Below are positions 25,814-34,831 of a stretch of DNA of 64,000 nucleotides, piece by piece. The notes under the pieces were generated by a model. The model was given only the letters and a program-made list of their open reading frames with translations. It was not told the origin of the DNA and did not search any database. The DNA lies in assembly GCF_000307855.1 (NCBI RefSeq), contig NZ_AJLR01000152.1, positions 45,665 through 109,664 of the forward strand, in the 5' to 3' direction. The translations under genes and the position numbers were made by a program. Within the stretch, counting starts at the first letter, position 1. Each line of letters begins with the position of its first letter. This DNA comes from Schinkia azotoformans LMG 9581. Lineage in GTDB: Bacteria; Bacillota; Bacilli; Bacillales; Bacillaceae_J.

Positions 25814-26659
25814 CTAGCTTATACGACCGATTTCATTTACGGCTTTTTCCATACTTTTATCGTAGGCTTGTACTACCTTTTGGTTGGCTTCGAATGTCCG
25901 ATAAGCCATCATCATTTCTGACATCGTTTGTTCTATATTAACATTGGAACGCTCAATAAATTTCTGTTTTACCTGATAGGTTATTTCCGGGTTATCAAGC
26001 GCACTTGGCAGCTCTTGGTTTGCCCCGTCTAAGCGGAATAAACCATTGCCTTCTTTTACAAGTTGCCCCGGATCTTCTGCATAGGCGATTTGAATCTGTT
26101 GGCCCGTGTCCTCGCCATCTTCGAAAAAACGTCCATCCGCAGTAACGGTAAAATCAGCACCATAGATCATGAGAGGATCTCCAAATGTATCCGTTACATA
26201 ATAACCATCCGTTGTCGTTAGATATCCTTCACCATCTACTGTGAAATTCCCATTTCGTGTATAACGAGTCTCACCGTTGGCATCTAAGACTTGAAAGAAT
26301 ATGGCACCCGGGCGATTTGTATCAGGATTAACTGGAAGGTTACCATTAATTAAAGCAAGGTCTGTTTGATTACCTGTTTCTTGGATATCGCCTTGTTTGA
26401 ATTTTGGCAGGGCTTCCTGCATATAGACACCTGTATTGATTGGACCAACTGTATTCATACCTCTTAGTTGGTATTGTTTTTTAACAGGTAATGTTTGTGT
26501 ATTCATACTTGTGATTAGCATTTCCGGAAATGCCCGTAGCGATCCTTGATCTGCTTTAAATCCGGGTGTATTCGCGTTAGCTAAGTTATTTGTCAGCATT
26601 TCTTGGCGGCGTTGCTGTGAAAGCATGCCCGCTGCCGCTGTATAAAAACCTCGGAGCAT
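25814..26659 (-). CDS. flhO: flagellar hook-basal-body rod-type protein FlhO
   Basis: A 281-residue FlgF/FlgG-family protein: N-terminal MLSQQRRQEMLTNNLANANT with TPGFKADQGS, C-terminal SNVNIEQTMSEMMMAYRTFE, then VQAYDKSMEKAVNEIGR. It should act in the flagellar rod with FlhP. GGGAGACAAC lies upstream. It follows mbl after a 133-base spacer that contains two 29-bp repeats, which probably does not stop co-transcription but is unusual DNA inside a conserved gene order. Confidence 0.92.
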   Translation of the reverse strand: MLRGFYTAAAGMLSQQRRQEMLTNNLANANTPGFKADQGSLRAFPEMLITSMNTQTLPVKKQYQLRGMNTVGPINTGVYMQEALPKFKQGDIQETGNQTDLALINGNLPVNPDTNRPGAIFFQVLDANGETRYTRNGNFTVDGEGYLTTTDGYYVTDTFGDPLMIYGADFTVTADGRFFEDGEDTGQQIQIAYAEDPGQLVKEGNGLFRLDGANQELPSALDNPEITYQVKQKFIERSNVNIEQTMSEMMMAYRTFEANQKVVQAYDKSMEKAVNEIGRIS

Positions 26660-26699
26660 ATTGTTGTCTCCCTTCGAGATCGGAACTTTTCCTTTATAG

Positions 26700-26776
26700 T
26701 GGGACAGAGGGTCAGGTTCACTGTCCCATTTGGGTCACAGGACCCACCGAGCCACAGAACCCGACCCCTTGTCCCA
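26700..26776. repeat. two 29-bp-family repeats between mbl and flhO
   Basis: The first unit (26700-26728) is bounded by TGGGAC and GTCCCA with an AGAGGGTCAGGTTC core. The second (26751-26776) is in opposite orientation with CAGAACCCGACCCC then TTGTCCCA. Together they can form a long hairpin. Confidence 0.7.
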
Positions 26777-26792
26777 TTTTATATCGACCGGT

Positions 26793-27794
26793 TTAGCCCC
26801 ATCTTTTACTTGGAAGTTTATCCATATTATCTAACATGATGCCTGTTCCGATTGCTACGCAGTCCATTGGATTTTCTGCAATTAGAACAGGAACTTTTAA
26901 TTCTTCTGCTAAAAGCTGGTCGATGCCGTGAAGCAAGGCGCCGCCACCTGTTAGGATTACACCACGGTCAATAATGTCTGCTGATAGCTCTGGTGGCGTA
27001 CGTTCTAATACGCTTTTTGAAGCTTGTACAATCAATGCCACTGATTCACGTAGTGCTTCCCCGATTTCTTGTGAATAAACAGTAATTGTACGTGGAAGGC
27101 CTGAGACCATATCACGACCGCGAATATCAATTTCCTCATTACGTGCACCTGGAAATACAGTTGCCACATTGACTTTGATATCTTCAGATGTTCGTTCACC
27201 AATTAACAGCTTATATTTTCTTTTGATATAATTCAGTATTTCTGTATCGAACTTGTCCCCAGCCATTTTAATAGAAGAGGCGGTGACAATATCGCCCATT
27301 GAAAGCACGGCAACATCTGTTGTTCCACCGCCAATATCTACAACCATGTTTCCACTAGGCTGGAAGATATCCATCCCTGCACCAATTGCAGCAACCTTTG
27401 GCTCTTCTTCAAGAAATACTTTTTTACCGCCGCTTTTTTCAGCAGCTTCTTTGATTGCTTTTCTTTCCACCGACGTTGTATTAGTTGGACAGCAAATTAA
27501 CATCCGCGGTTTTGAGAAAAAGCCTTTCACATTGATTTTTTCAATAAAATACTTCAACATTGATTCCGTTACATCAAAATCGGCAATGACCCCATCCTTT
27601 AATGGACGAATTGCAACAATATTTCCAGGTGTACGACCTACCATACGTCTTGCCTCTTCACCAACAGCTAATGCACGACCAGTGTTGCGGTCAATCGCAA
27701 CTACAGATGGTTCGTTCAAAACGATACCCTTCCCTTTCACATGGATCAGCACATTAGCCGTTCCCAAATCAATTCCGATATCCCTAGCAATCAT
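26793..27794 (-). CDS. mbl: MreB-like cell-shape protein Mbl
   Basis: A 333-residue actin-fold ATPase that guides lateral wall synthesis as membrane-bound filaments. Motifs: phosphate-1 GIDLGTANVLIHVKGKGI, connect and phosphate-2 MVVDIGGGTTDVAVLSMG, adenosine motif GVILTGGGALLHGIDQLL. The assignment to Mbl over MreB or MreBH rests on its position after spoIIID and before flhO/flhP. The N-terminus lacks an obvious extra amphipathic helix, as usual in Gram-positive MreB proteins. Confidence 0.93.
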   Translation of the reverse strand: MIARDIGIDLGTANVLIHVKGKGIVLNEPSVVAIDRNTGRALAVGEEARRMVGRTPGNIVAIRPLKDGVIADFDVTESMLKYFIEKINVKGFFSKPRMLICCPTNTTSVERKAIKEAAEKSGGKKVFLEEEPKVAAIGAGMDIFQPSGNMVVDIGGGTTDVAVLSMGDIVTASSIKMAGDKFDTEILNYIKRKYKLLIGERTSEDIKVNVATVFPGARNEEIDIRGRDMVSGLPRTITVYSQEIGEALRESVALIVQASKSVLERTPPELSADIIDRGVILTGGGALLHGIDQLLAEELKVPVLIAENPMDCVAIGTGIMLDNMDKLPSKRWG

Positions 27795-28015
27795 TAATCA
27801 TTATCCTCCTTAAATCATTCCATCTATATGGAAACCGATACTTTATCTCTAATATCATATTGTATCATATTTGCATAGGGTCTGTCATTTTTTGTACTAT
27901 AAAGTCTAATTTTTATGGATTATAGTATAAGAAAAACATCAACATTTACCATTGTGGGCAAATATCGTGTTTTTCTAATCGGAAATTTCATTGGGAATTT
28001 ATTGGATTTTTTAGA

Positions 28016-28306
28016 TTATCTGATCTGTACTTCGGTGCTGTCTGTCTCAGCATCGGTTTTATCCGATTTGTACTTCAATTTTGTTGCTTCACCACCCCGT
28101 AAGTGTCGAATTGATTTATGATAATCGAGTATCTCTTTTACTTCGTTTGCTAGCTCGGGATTAATGTCTGGAAGTCGTTCTGTTAAATCTTTGTGGACAG
28201 TACTTTTGGAAACGCCAAATTCCTTCGCAATGACGCGAACTGTCTTCCTCGTCTCCACGATATACTTGCCAATCTTGATAGTACGCTCTTTGATGTAATC
28301 GTGCAC
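28016..28306 (-). CDS. spoIIID: sporulation transcription regulator SpoIIID
   Basis: A 96-residue DNA-binding protein with a helix-turn-helix VRVIAKEFGVSKSTVHKDLT (residues 23-42) and the basic tail GEATKLKYKSDKT. SpoIIID switches gene expression in the mother cell between sigma-E and sigma-K. The gene starts with GTG (VHDYIKERTIKIG), as in Bacillus subtilis, with GGGAGG six bases upstream. It precedes mbl, the normal order. The C-terminal extension is somewhat acidic. Confidence 0.95.
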   Translation of the reverse strand: MHDYIKERTIKIGKYIVETRKTVRVIAKEFGVSKSTVHKDLTERLPDINPELANEVKEILDYHKSIRHLRGGEATKLKYKSDKTDAETDSTEVQIR

Positions 28307-28480
28307 ACCACTCGCCTCCCTAAATTGGATGTGAGAAGTGCGAAATGAGACTCACTTTATACGCTCACCTCAAACACTCTCTAAACATGGTTTGTATATA
28401 TTTATTAGCGAACAAGTGGTATTATGCTTAAAAGTCAATAGGGACAAGGGAATTGTTAGAATTTTTTTGCTTTTGAGCCA

Positions 28481-28514
28481 TGGAGTCCGCCATGGGGGCG
28501 GGAACTATGGTCCA
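28481..28514. repeat. 29-bp-family repeat downstream of uppS
   Basis: TGGAGTCCGCCATGGGGGCG followed by GGAACTATGGTCCA; the core GGGGGCGGGAACTATGGTCC is repeated almost exactly at 29559-29580, on the other side of uppS. Confidence 0.65.
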
Positions 28515-28525
28515 TTTATGGGTGC

Positions 28526-28570
28526 AAAACAAAAGGCTGGGTATCATGGCGATACCCAGCCTTTTGTTTT
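28526..28570 (-). terminator. terminator of the stand-alone uppS
   Basis: A long perfect hairpin: AAAACAAAAGGCTGGGTATC (28526-28545), a short loop, then GATACCCAGCCTTTTGTTTT (28551-28570). It lies 22 bases after the uppS stop and works on both strands. Confidence 0.9.
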
Positions 28571-28592
28571 GATATGTATTCGATTTAATTAG

Positions 28593-29369
28593 TTATACTC
28601 CACCAAACCTTCGAGTTCGGCATTGGTATTCAACAATGGATTTAAGAAATTCGTTTTTATTAAAATCCGGCCAATACACATCGGTAAACCAAAACTCTGC
28701 ATATGCTAGTTGCCACAACATAAAGTTGCTAAGCCGAATCTCCCCACTGGTGCGAATTAACAAATCAGGTTCTCCGATATCAGAAGTCATTAAATAACTA
28801 GAAAACAATTCTTCATTAATATCTTCGACTTCTAAATTACCATTCTTTGAATCTTTCACGATCTGTTTTATCGCTTCAATCATTTCATAGCGACTACCAT
28901 AATTTAATGCGAAGTTTAGAATTAAACCATCATTGTACTGAGTGTCATAAATCGCTTTATTTAATGCTTTTAAAGTATGTGATGGAAGTTGCTCTTGGTT
29001 CCCCATTACCCTGACTTGAACATTTTCAGTAACTAATTCAGGCAAAAATGTTCCTAAAAATTCCTCTGGGAGCCTCATTAAATAATCAACCTCTTCTTTA
29101 GGCCTCTTCCAATTTTCAGTTGAAAATGCATAAAGAGTTAACACTTTAACTCCAATTTCATTAGCTGATTTTACAATTTTACGGACTACCTTCATTCCCT
29201 CATAGTGACCGGCAATACGAGGAAGACCTCTTTTTTTAGCCCAGCGCCCATTTCCATCCATTATAATTGCAATGTGATTAGGTACAGAAGACAAATCAAT
29301 ATCTTCTATTGAATAATCCGAACTTGTGATTTCTGTTTTGTTCTTTATTAACGAGAAAATATCGAGCAT
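28593..29369 (-). CDS. uppS: isoprenyl (undecaprenyl) diphosphate synthase
   Basis: A 258-residue cis-prenyltransferase that makes the C55 lipid carrier for peptidoglycan, teichoic acid and surface glycan. Motifs: HIAIIMDGNGRWAKKRGLPR (catalytic Asp and phosphate-binding Gly-Asn-Gly-Arg), LTLYAFSTENWKRP, the C-terminal RTSGEIRLSNFML and the final RTRRFGG. The start is the ATG at 29369 behind GGTGGAGG; a GTG 12 bases earlier overlaps that site. Bacillus species normally encode uppS with frr and cdsA. This copy stands alone, flanked by 29-bp repeats, and may be a paralogue or a transferred gene. Confidence 0.92.
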   Translation of the reverse strand: MLDIFSLIKNKTEITSSDYSIEDIDLSSVPNHIAIIMDGNGRWAKKRGLPRIAGHYEGMKVVRKIVKSANEIGVKVLTLYAFSTENWKRPKEEVDYLMRLPEEFLGTFLPELVTENVQVRVMGNQEQLPSHTLKALNKAIYDTQYNDGLILNFALNYGSRYEMIEAIKQIVKDSKNGNLEVEDINEELFSSYLMTSDIGEPDLLIRTSGEIRLSNFMLWQLAYAEFWFTDVYWPDFNKNEFLKSIVEYQCRTRRFGGV

Positions 29370-29542
29370 TATATCCTCCACCTAAATTTCTTTAAAGTAT
29401 TACTAAAAATAGAACTTTTATTTATTTTTCAGATAATTCAAGTATTTTGTTTGCTAGTAGGTCTATTTTATCGTAAAAACTAATGAACTTCCATATTTCT
29501 TTATTATTTTACATATTATAACAGGACCTTTATAGGAAGGAA

Positions 29543-29580
29543 GGACCATAGGTGAGCCATGGGGGCGGGAACTATGGTCC
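29543..29580. repeat. 29-bp-family repeat with extended inverted ends
   Basis: GGACCATAG (29543-29551) and CTATGGTCC (29572-29580) are perfect complements around a TGAGCCATGGGGGCGGGAA core. It is the longest complementary-ended copy in the window. Confidence 0.7.
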
Positions 29581-29665
29581 GCAATTACTGGAGTATTTTA
29601 TCATTTAGTATAGAAGTGTTATAATTATATATAAAGTATGGGTAGGTATGAACGGAGGGTATTTT

Positions 29666-30235
29666 ATGGCATTGCCTAAAGAAAATGTCCGATACAGTTA
29701 TGCTGATTATCGTAAATGGGATGAAAATGTTCGGGTGGAATTAATTAATGGCCTAGTTTATGATATGACGCCTGCACCAAGCAGAAAACATCAGAAAATA
29801 CTGCGTGAACTTTCGACTGAATTTAGTCAATTTTTAAGGAATAAAAGTTGCGAGGTTTATTTTGCTCCGTTTGATGTACGCCTGTTTAGTGAAAACAAGG
29901 ATGATAAGGATATTTTAGATGTAGTGCAGCCAGATCTAACAGTTATATGTGATAAGTCTAAGTTGGACGACCATGGCTGTAACGGAAGTCCAGATTTTAT
30001 TCTTGAAATATTATCGCCATCCAATACTAACTATGATCGCTGGACAAAATATAAAACCTATGAAAAGGCTGGAGTGCGTGAATATTGGATCGTTGACCCT
30101 TTCTATGAGACTGTAGAAGTATTCTTATTGGAAGATGGCTTTTATCGATTGTCTGGGGTTTACTCAAAAGAAGATGCTGTACCTGTAAATGTAGTTGAGG
30201 GACTGGAGATCGAACTTCAAAAAGTTTTTATTTAG
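29666..30235 (+). CDS. Uma2-family (DUF820) putative restriction-endonuclease-like protein
   Basis: A 189-residue protein of the Uma2/DUF820 group, which has a PD-(D/E)XK nuclease fold. Visible pieces: VELINGLVYDMTPAPSRKHQ, DVVQPDLTVICD (the Asp of the PD motif) and PDFILEILSPSNTNYDRWTK with the E-x-L part, then YEKAGVREYWIVDP. Start ATG 29666 follows CGGAGG; an upstream ATG is less likely. TGT-TATAAT (29617-29625) is an extended -10 promoter. It is the only plus-strand gene in this part. Such proteins are abundant in cyanobacteria and patchy in Bacilli; cellular role unknown. Confidence 0.85.
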   Translation: MALPKENVRYSYADYRKWDENVRVELINGLVYDMTPAPSRKHQKILRELSTEFSQFLRNKSCEVYFAPFDVRLFSENKDDKDILDVVQPDLTVICDKSKLDDHGCNGSPDFILEILSPSNTNYDRWTKYKTYEKAGVREYWIVDPFYETVEVFLLEDGFYRLSGVYSKEDAVPVNVVEGLEIELQKVFI

Positions 30236-30267
30236 CAAATTACATTCTGGGGCCAGAGTTATCATCA

Positions 30268-30298
30268 AAAGTCAGGTATCCATTGATACCTGACTTTA
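30268..30298 (+). terminator. terminator of the Uma2-like gene
   Basis: AAAGTCAGGTATC (30268-30280) and GATACCTGACTTT (30285-30297) form a perfect 13-bp stem with a CATT loop, followed by ATTATTG. Confidence 0.85.
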
Positions 30299-30404
30299 TT
30301 ATTGTTATTAACTCTTTAGTTTGCTTATGATTATTATTGAGTTCCATAAATTTCATTGATCCTATTTCTAGGATATCAATTTAAAAGGGGAGATAGTAAT
30401 CACA

Positions 30405-31067
30405 TCAAAACGAATGACTCCTCGACTCCACATCACTATATAGTAATAAATCTCCCCATGTTTTGTAGCCGCGGTCGACGAATTGCTGCAGGAGCTCGCT
30501 AAATAGGTACGCTGTTGTTAGGGCGTCGCCTAGAGCTGAGTGTCTTGGGTAGATGCGGGTGCCGAAGGCCATGGCGTATCTTTCTAGGTCACGCATATCC
30601 CAGGACGGGCTGAGGAGCCCGATTACGTTAAGCGTATCGATAAGTTTTGGCTTTTTTAGGACTTGCTTAGCTCGTCTTATTTCGTGCCGTAGGACCATTT
30701 CGTCGAAGGCAACGTAGTGACCCACTAGTGCTGCACTTTTGTTTTGTTCGATAAAGTCAAAGTAGGCGGTGATGGCGTCGATTGATTCTGGAGCCGCTTT
30801 GACTTTTTCCTCTGTTATGCCGGTTAGTTCGGTGATAATTTTTGGTATGTCCCGATTTGGTTTGACGAAGGTTTGGAATGTGTTTTGTTCTAATACTTCG
30901 AATCCTTTCATTTGTACAGCACCGATTTCAAGTAGGCGATCGGTTGTCGCTACTTGAAAGCCAGTCGTTTCAGTATCGAAGATTGTGAATGATAGTTCTT
31001 CGATTGGTGTTGATAATGGTAGATTGTCGTCCAATGGACAGGACATCGATTTTTTTAACCAGAACAA
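30405..31067 (-). CDS. DnaQ/PolC-type 3'-5' exonuclease
   Basis: A 220-residue DEDDh exonuclease: FTIFDTETTGFQVATTDRLL (Exo I Asp and Glu), GHYVAFDEMVLRHEIRR (Exo II Asp) and YPRHSALGDALTTAYLF (Exo III His and Asp). It is not fused to a polymerase. Start TTG with GGGGG 8 bases upstream. The gene follows the cNMP/CBS/DUF294 gene by about 150 bases. This pairing (nucleotidyltransferase-like signalling protein and exonuclease) is found repeatedly in bacteria next to acetate symporters, suggesting a shared task; nature unknown. Confidence 0.88.
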   Translation of the reverse strand: MFWLKKSMSCPLDDNLPLSTPIEELSFTIFDTETTGFQVATTDRLLEIGAVQMKGFEVLEQNTFQTFVKPNRDIPKIITELTGITEEKVKAAPESIDAITAYFDFIEQNKSAALVGHYVAFDEMVLRHEIRRAKQVLKKPKLIDTLNVIGLLSPSWDMRDLERYAMAFGTRIYPRHSALGDALTTAYLFSELLQQFVDRGYKTWGDLLLYSDVESRSHSF

Positions 31068-31126
31068 GCTTGAATCCCCCTATTTTCAATTACCCATGAT
31101 TATTGTTGAAGACCAACCTGTAAAAA

Positions 31127-31185
31127 GTGCCAGACTTGGTACACCAGTTAGTGTGCCAGTTGTACCACCAGTGGTGCCTGTCCCC
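31127..31185. repeat. short degenerate tandem repeat between exonuclease and DUF294 genes
   Basis: GTGCCAG at 31127-31133 and 31153-31159, each followed by a TTGGTAC/TTGTACC segment and ACCA, then GGTGCCTGTCCCC (31173-31185). It is imperfect and looks related to dispersed Bacillus intergenic sequences. It lies in the gene gap only. Confidence 0.4.
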
Positions 31186-31213
31186 TTACTGCACGGCACT
31201 CAGTTCTATAAAC

Positions 31214-33136
31214 TCATAGTTTTGACAAAAGATGGAACTGCAGGGCACGCACGGCTTTTAACATATTCATGATTTCGTCCTTCTCCCAGCTATGAAGGGA
31301 AGTGATGTCTATCTCCGTTGTGCTCTGTTCCCCTTTTAGATGTTTTTCCCAAGACATTTTAATCCGAGTTTTCAAAGCTACTTCGTAGGCATGGCGCAAA
31401 TCGTCTGAAAGGCTCTCATACAGGACTTTTCTCCTAACTAGTTCGTTCAGAAGCTGCAGGGAGGTTCCTTCGATGATGCCATTTATTGCCCCCAGCACCT
31501 GCAAGCAATGATGAAGTGGGAACAGGGCATGTTTTTTTACATCTATCACGTTCTTCTTTCCTTTGAAAAGCCCGAGAAAAGATTGGTCAATTTGTGGAAC
31601 TAATTTTTCTCGTTCTTGTTGGGCCATGTAATAAAGGAAAGTCTGGGAAACTTCCAATTTGTTTTGGACCATCGTGACAAATTGTTCGTTCAAGTTGTTA
31701 TCGCCATATAAAAATCGGAACGATAAAAAGTTTTGTCCCAATAAAATTTGCTCGTCCGTTGTTTTTAATGCCCACTCGCGAAGCCTTGCCTTCCAGTCCG
31801 TAATAGATCCACGCCAATCCGGGTTATTGGACATCATCTTGCCGATACAACGTGAATAGCCCGCTTTTTCCAGGTGCACGACGATTTCTTCACCCAGCAG
31901 TGAAAAATAATCTTCCACTGCTTGCTTTTTCGAATCATCAGGATCGGCATAGACGAGGAAATGGTCCTGATCTGTAAGCATAAACTGCTCCCCCCTAGCA
32001 CCACTCCCCATTAAATACCATGTAAATGGAACCGGTGGTGTACCCTTTCCTTTCTTTTCTAATGATTCAACGGCTAGGGCTACACATTGTCGGGTGAGGC
32101 GGTCATACAGCTTTGTAATAATTTCGAGCATATGAACCGTTGAGATTTCATCATTGATTAAGCTCGTTAAAACATCATAAATGGCATTTTTAACCGATGG
32201 TAGATTGTCATATGAGGACTGTTCAATTTGTTTTAAAATACTCATCTGTCCTCTATTTTTCTTAGTAAGCAAACTAGATAGGGTCACAATTCCAACAACC
32301 CGTTCTTCTTCAATAACCGGTAAATGCTTTACACCATTTGTGTAAAAGGCTGATAAAGCCTCATAGTAATAAGCATTGCGTGAAATTGTAAGTGGATTGG
32401 GAGTCATGATGTCTTTAGCTTGAAATTGAAGTGAATGATTTTCTAATTGGGTTGCGACTCTACGAACGATGTCTTTATCCGTGATGACCCCGAGGAGCCT
32501 CTCCGCTTCGTCCACTACAAGGACCGATCCGATAGCGTGCTCTACCATTTTCCGTGCCGCTTCCTGAGCTGTCTCATTCTCGCTAATCGTAATAACCGGT
32601 TCCGTCATTAGATCTTGTACACGGCGGACAAACGGCTCACTTTCGCCCCAATCCGCAGCCAATTTCACCTGTTCGGCCAATGAAGAATAGATATCTCGTA
32701 GCCTGATTGCTACTTTTCTTAGGAAAAAATCACGGACCTCTGCGTCTGACCATCTTTTTTCGACAACTGAATAAGGGATTTTCAGGCAATATAGATCCTC
32801 AACCGCCTCTACCTCAACGGTAAGGGAACGGATATGATCATCCGGCTCACCTAAAAACTGAGCCAGACTTGAAAAGCCAATAATTTCATTTTGTTGGAGA
32901 ACTTCAAGAATTTCCCTTCTGTCATTTTCCCCGCCAATGTAGACTTCTGCCACCCCGGTTAAAATGAGAAGCAGGCCTTCCCTATGGGATTTCGCATACA
33001 GGACTTTTTCCGTTTTTTTATAAATTTTCAACTCACAGTCTTCCATTAATTTTGAAAATTGTTCCTCGGTTGAGCCTGCAAATAGTGGATGTTTATGCAC
33101 CAGCTCATATAGTTCTACTTTGTTCAGTACATTCAT
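31214..33136 (-). CDS. cNMP-binding, CBS-pair and DUF294 nucleotidyltransferase-like protein
   Basis: About 640 residues. In order: cyclic-nucleotide-binding-type barrel (residues ~10-125), two CBS motifs (VQDLMTEPVITISENETAQE and AKDIMTPNPLTISRNAYYYE, ~175-290), a nucleotidyltransferase-fold DUF294 domain with LMGSGARGEQFMLTDQDHFL (the GS-x10-D-x-D pattern of the pol-beta superfamily, ~400-420) and a helical C-terminal domain. It probably senses nucleotides and transfers or binds one; the target is unknown. Start ATG 33136 follows GAGGTAG. It sits between the DnaQ-type exonuclease and the acetate symporter, a conserved grouping. Confidence 0.88.
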   Translation of the reverse strand: MNVLNKVELYELVHKHPLFAGSTEEQFSKLMEDCELKIYKKTEKVLYAKSHREGLLLILTGVAEVYIGGENDRREILEVLQQNEIIGFSSLAQFLGEPDDHIRSLTVEVEAVEDLYCLKIPYSVVEKRWSDAEVRDFFLRKVAIRLRDIYSSLAEQVKLAADWGESEPFVRRVQDLMTEPVITISENETAQEAARKMVEHAIGSVLVVDEAERLLGVITDKDIVRRVATQLENHSLQFQAKDIMTPNPLTISRNAYYYEALSAFYTNGVKHLPVIEEERVVGIVTLSSLLTKKNRGQMSILKQIEQSSYDNLPSVKNAIYDVLTSLINDEISTVHMLEIITKLYDRLTRQCVALAVESLEKKGKGTPPVPFTWYLMGSGARGEQFMLTDQDHFLVYADPDDSKKQAVEDYFSLLGEEIVVHLEKAGYSRCIGKMMSNNPDWRGSITDWKARLREWALKTTDEQILLGQNFLSFRFLYGDNNLNEQFVTMVQNKLEVSQTFLYYMAQQEREKLVPQIDQSFLGLFKGKKNVIDVKKHALFPLHHCLQVLGAINGIIEGTSLQLLNELVRRKVLYESLSDDLRHAYEVALKTRIKMSWEKHLKGEQSTTEIDITSLHSWEKDEIMNMLKAVRALQFHLLSKL

Positions 33137-33266
33137 GGCTTCTACCTCATTATTATTTTGAAAATAGACGAAAACCCCCATCCATGGCTTAACAAAGTAG
33201 GAAGGAGGGTTCTCAGTCTATTTATTTTATTTGTGGGTTAGGACTACCAATTTAAGATTTAATGAA

Positions 33267-34802
33267 TTAACCAATCTCTCTATAACCAGTTTGTGCTTTG
33301 AATTCAACCTCAGCGAATTTCTTCTCATCGCGTTCAGCTGAAACTAATGTACCGATAATGGCTGCTAAGAAACCAAGTGGTACAGAGATAATCGCAGGGT
33401 TCGTGAATGGGAAGATTGGATTTCCTGTAATTAATGTTGCGCCTTCTGTTGGGCTCATTACGCTTGGGCTGATTGCCACAAGAATTAATGATGAAAGAAG
33501 ACCTACTACCATTGATGTTACTGCACCCGTTGTATTGAACTTTTTCCAATAGATTGTAAAAAGAATTGTTGGTAGGTTTGCTGCTGCAGCGATACAGAAT
33601 GCTAGTGACACTAGGAACGCAACGTTCATTTTTTCTGCACCAAGTGCAATGATGATTGAGAATACAGCGATACCTAATGAAGCTGCACGAGCTGCCTTAA
33701 CTTGCTCTTTTTCAGTTGCTTTACCTTTTTTGTAAATTTGTCCATAAAGGTCGTGAGCGATCGCTGATGCTCCAGATAATACTAGACCGGCAACAACCGC
33801 TAAGATTGTCGCGAATGCAACCGCTGATACGAATGATTCAAGAACTGGTCCACCTAATACGCCGGCAAGCATTGGCGCCGCCATGTTACCAGCTGCGTTT
33901 TCGGCAATAATCGCATCTGAGCCTACGAATTTCGCCGCACCAAAGCCTAAGAAAACTGTTAATACATAGAAAATACCGATGATCCATGTTGCATAAATTA
34001 CAGAAGAACGAGCTGTTTTCGCATCTTTAACCGTAAAGAAGCGCATTAGGATGTGTGGTAAACCAGCAGTACCTAGAATAAGTGCAATTAGAACTGAAAT
34101 TAAATCCAATGGATTTTTATATTTAACACCTGAATGTAAGTAAGCTTCACCATGTGGTGTTGCTGTTGCCATTTCGTTAAACATTTGAACTAGACTGAAG
34201 TCAAACTTTAAGAATACTAGGAAGGAAATAATAATTGTTCCTGCCATGAGTAAACCCGCTTTAATGATCTGTACCCAGCTTGTCGCTGTCATACCACCGA
34301 ATAAAACGTAAATTGTCATCATAATACCAACGATAATAACTGCAATATGATAGTCAATGCCAAGAAGAAGTTTAATAAGTGCTCCCGCTCCAACTAACTG
34401 AGCAAGCATATAGAAAATTACGATCGTGATTGTATTGAATGCTGCTGCACCACGAACTCTAGGTGCTGAAAAACGTGACGCAATCATATCTGCCATTGTA
34501 TATTTACCAAGGTTACGCATTGGTTCCGCTACTAGGAATAATACTACTAGATAAGCTACTAACCAACCAATACTATAGTAAAATCCATCATAACCAACTA
34601 AAGAAATTGCCCCCGCAATACCTAAGAATGAAGCAGCTGATAAATAGTCTCCCGCTATCGCCATGCCATTTTGCCAACCAGACAAAGATCCACCAGCTGT
34701 GTAGAATTCACTTGCCGTTGAAGTTCTCTTTGCTGCCCAATAAGTTACTACTAGCGTTGCTGCTATTACAGCAACGAAAATTAGTACAGAAACAATACCC
34801 AA
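33267..34802 (-). CDS. actP: cation/acetate symporter, SSS family
   Basis: A 511-residue sodium:solute symporter with about 13 transmembrane helices; N-terminal AKRTSTASEFYTAGGSLSGW and GMAIAGDYLSAASFLGIAGA are typical of ActP/YwcA acetate and glyoxylate transporters. It brings small carboxylates into the cell. A DUF485 gene ends 29 bases upstream and belongs to the same operon, the usual pair (ywcB-ywcA in Bacillus subtilis). A cre-like site lies about 385 bases upstream of the operon. Confidence 0.9.
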   Translation of the reverse strand: MGIVSVLIFVAVIAATLVVTYWAAKRTSTASEFYTAGGSLSGWQNGMAIAGDYLSAASFLGIAGAISLVGYDGFYYSIGWLVAYLVVLFLVAEPMRNLGKYTMADMIASRFSAPRVRGAAAFNTITIVIFYMLAQLVGAGALIKLLLGIDYHIAVIIVGIMMTIYVLFGGMTATSWVQIIKAGLLMAGTIIISFLVFLKFDFSLVQMFNEMATATPHGEAYLHSGVKYKNPLDLISVLIALILGTAGLPHILMRFFTVKDAKTARSSVIYATWIIGIFYVLTVFLGFGAAKFVGSDAIIAENAAGNMAAPMLAGVLGGPVLESFVSAVAFATILAVVAGLVLSGASAIAHDLYGQIYKKGKATEKEQVKAARAASLGIAVFSIIIALGAEKMNVAFLVSLAFCIAAAANLPTILFTIYWKKFNTTGAVTSMVVGLLSSLILVAISPSVMSPTEGATLITGNPIFPFTNPAIISVPLGFLAAIIGTLVSAERDEKKFAEVEFKAQTGYREIG

Positions 34803-34831
34803 TTAGAACGCCCCCCTTTATATGATCTCTT

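Noticed and set aside
26660..26710. Possible sigma-D promoter before flhO (TAAA and CCGAT)
   Set aside because: The two boxes are separated by about 9 bases instead of about 15.
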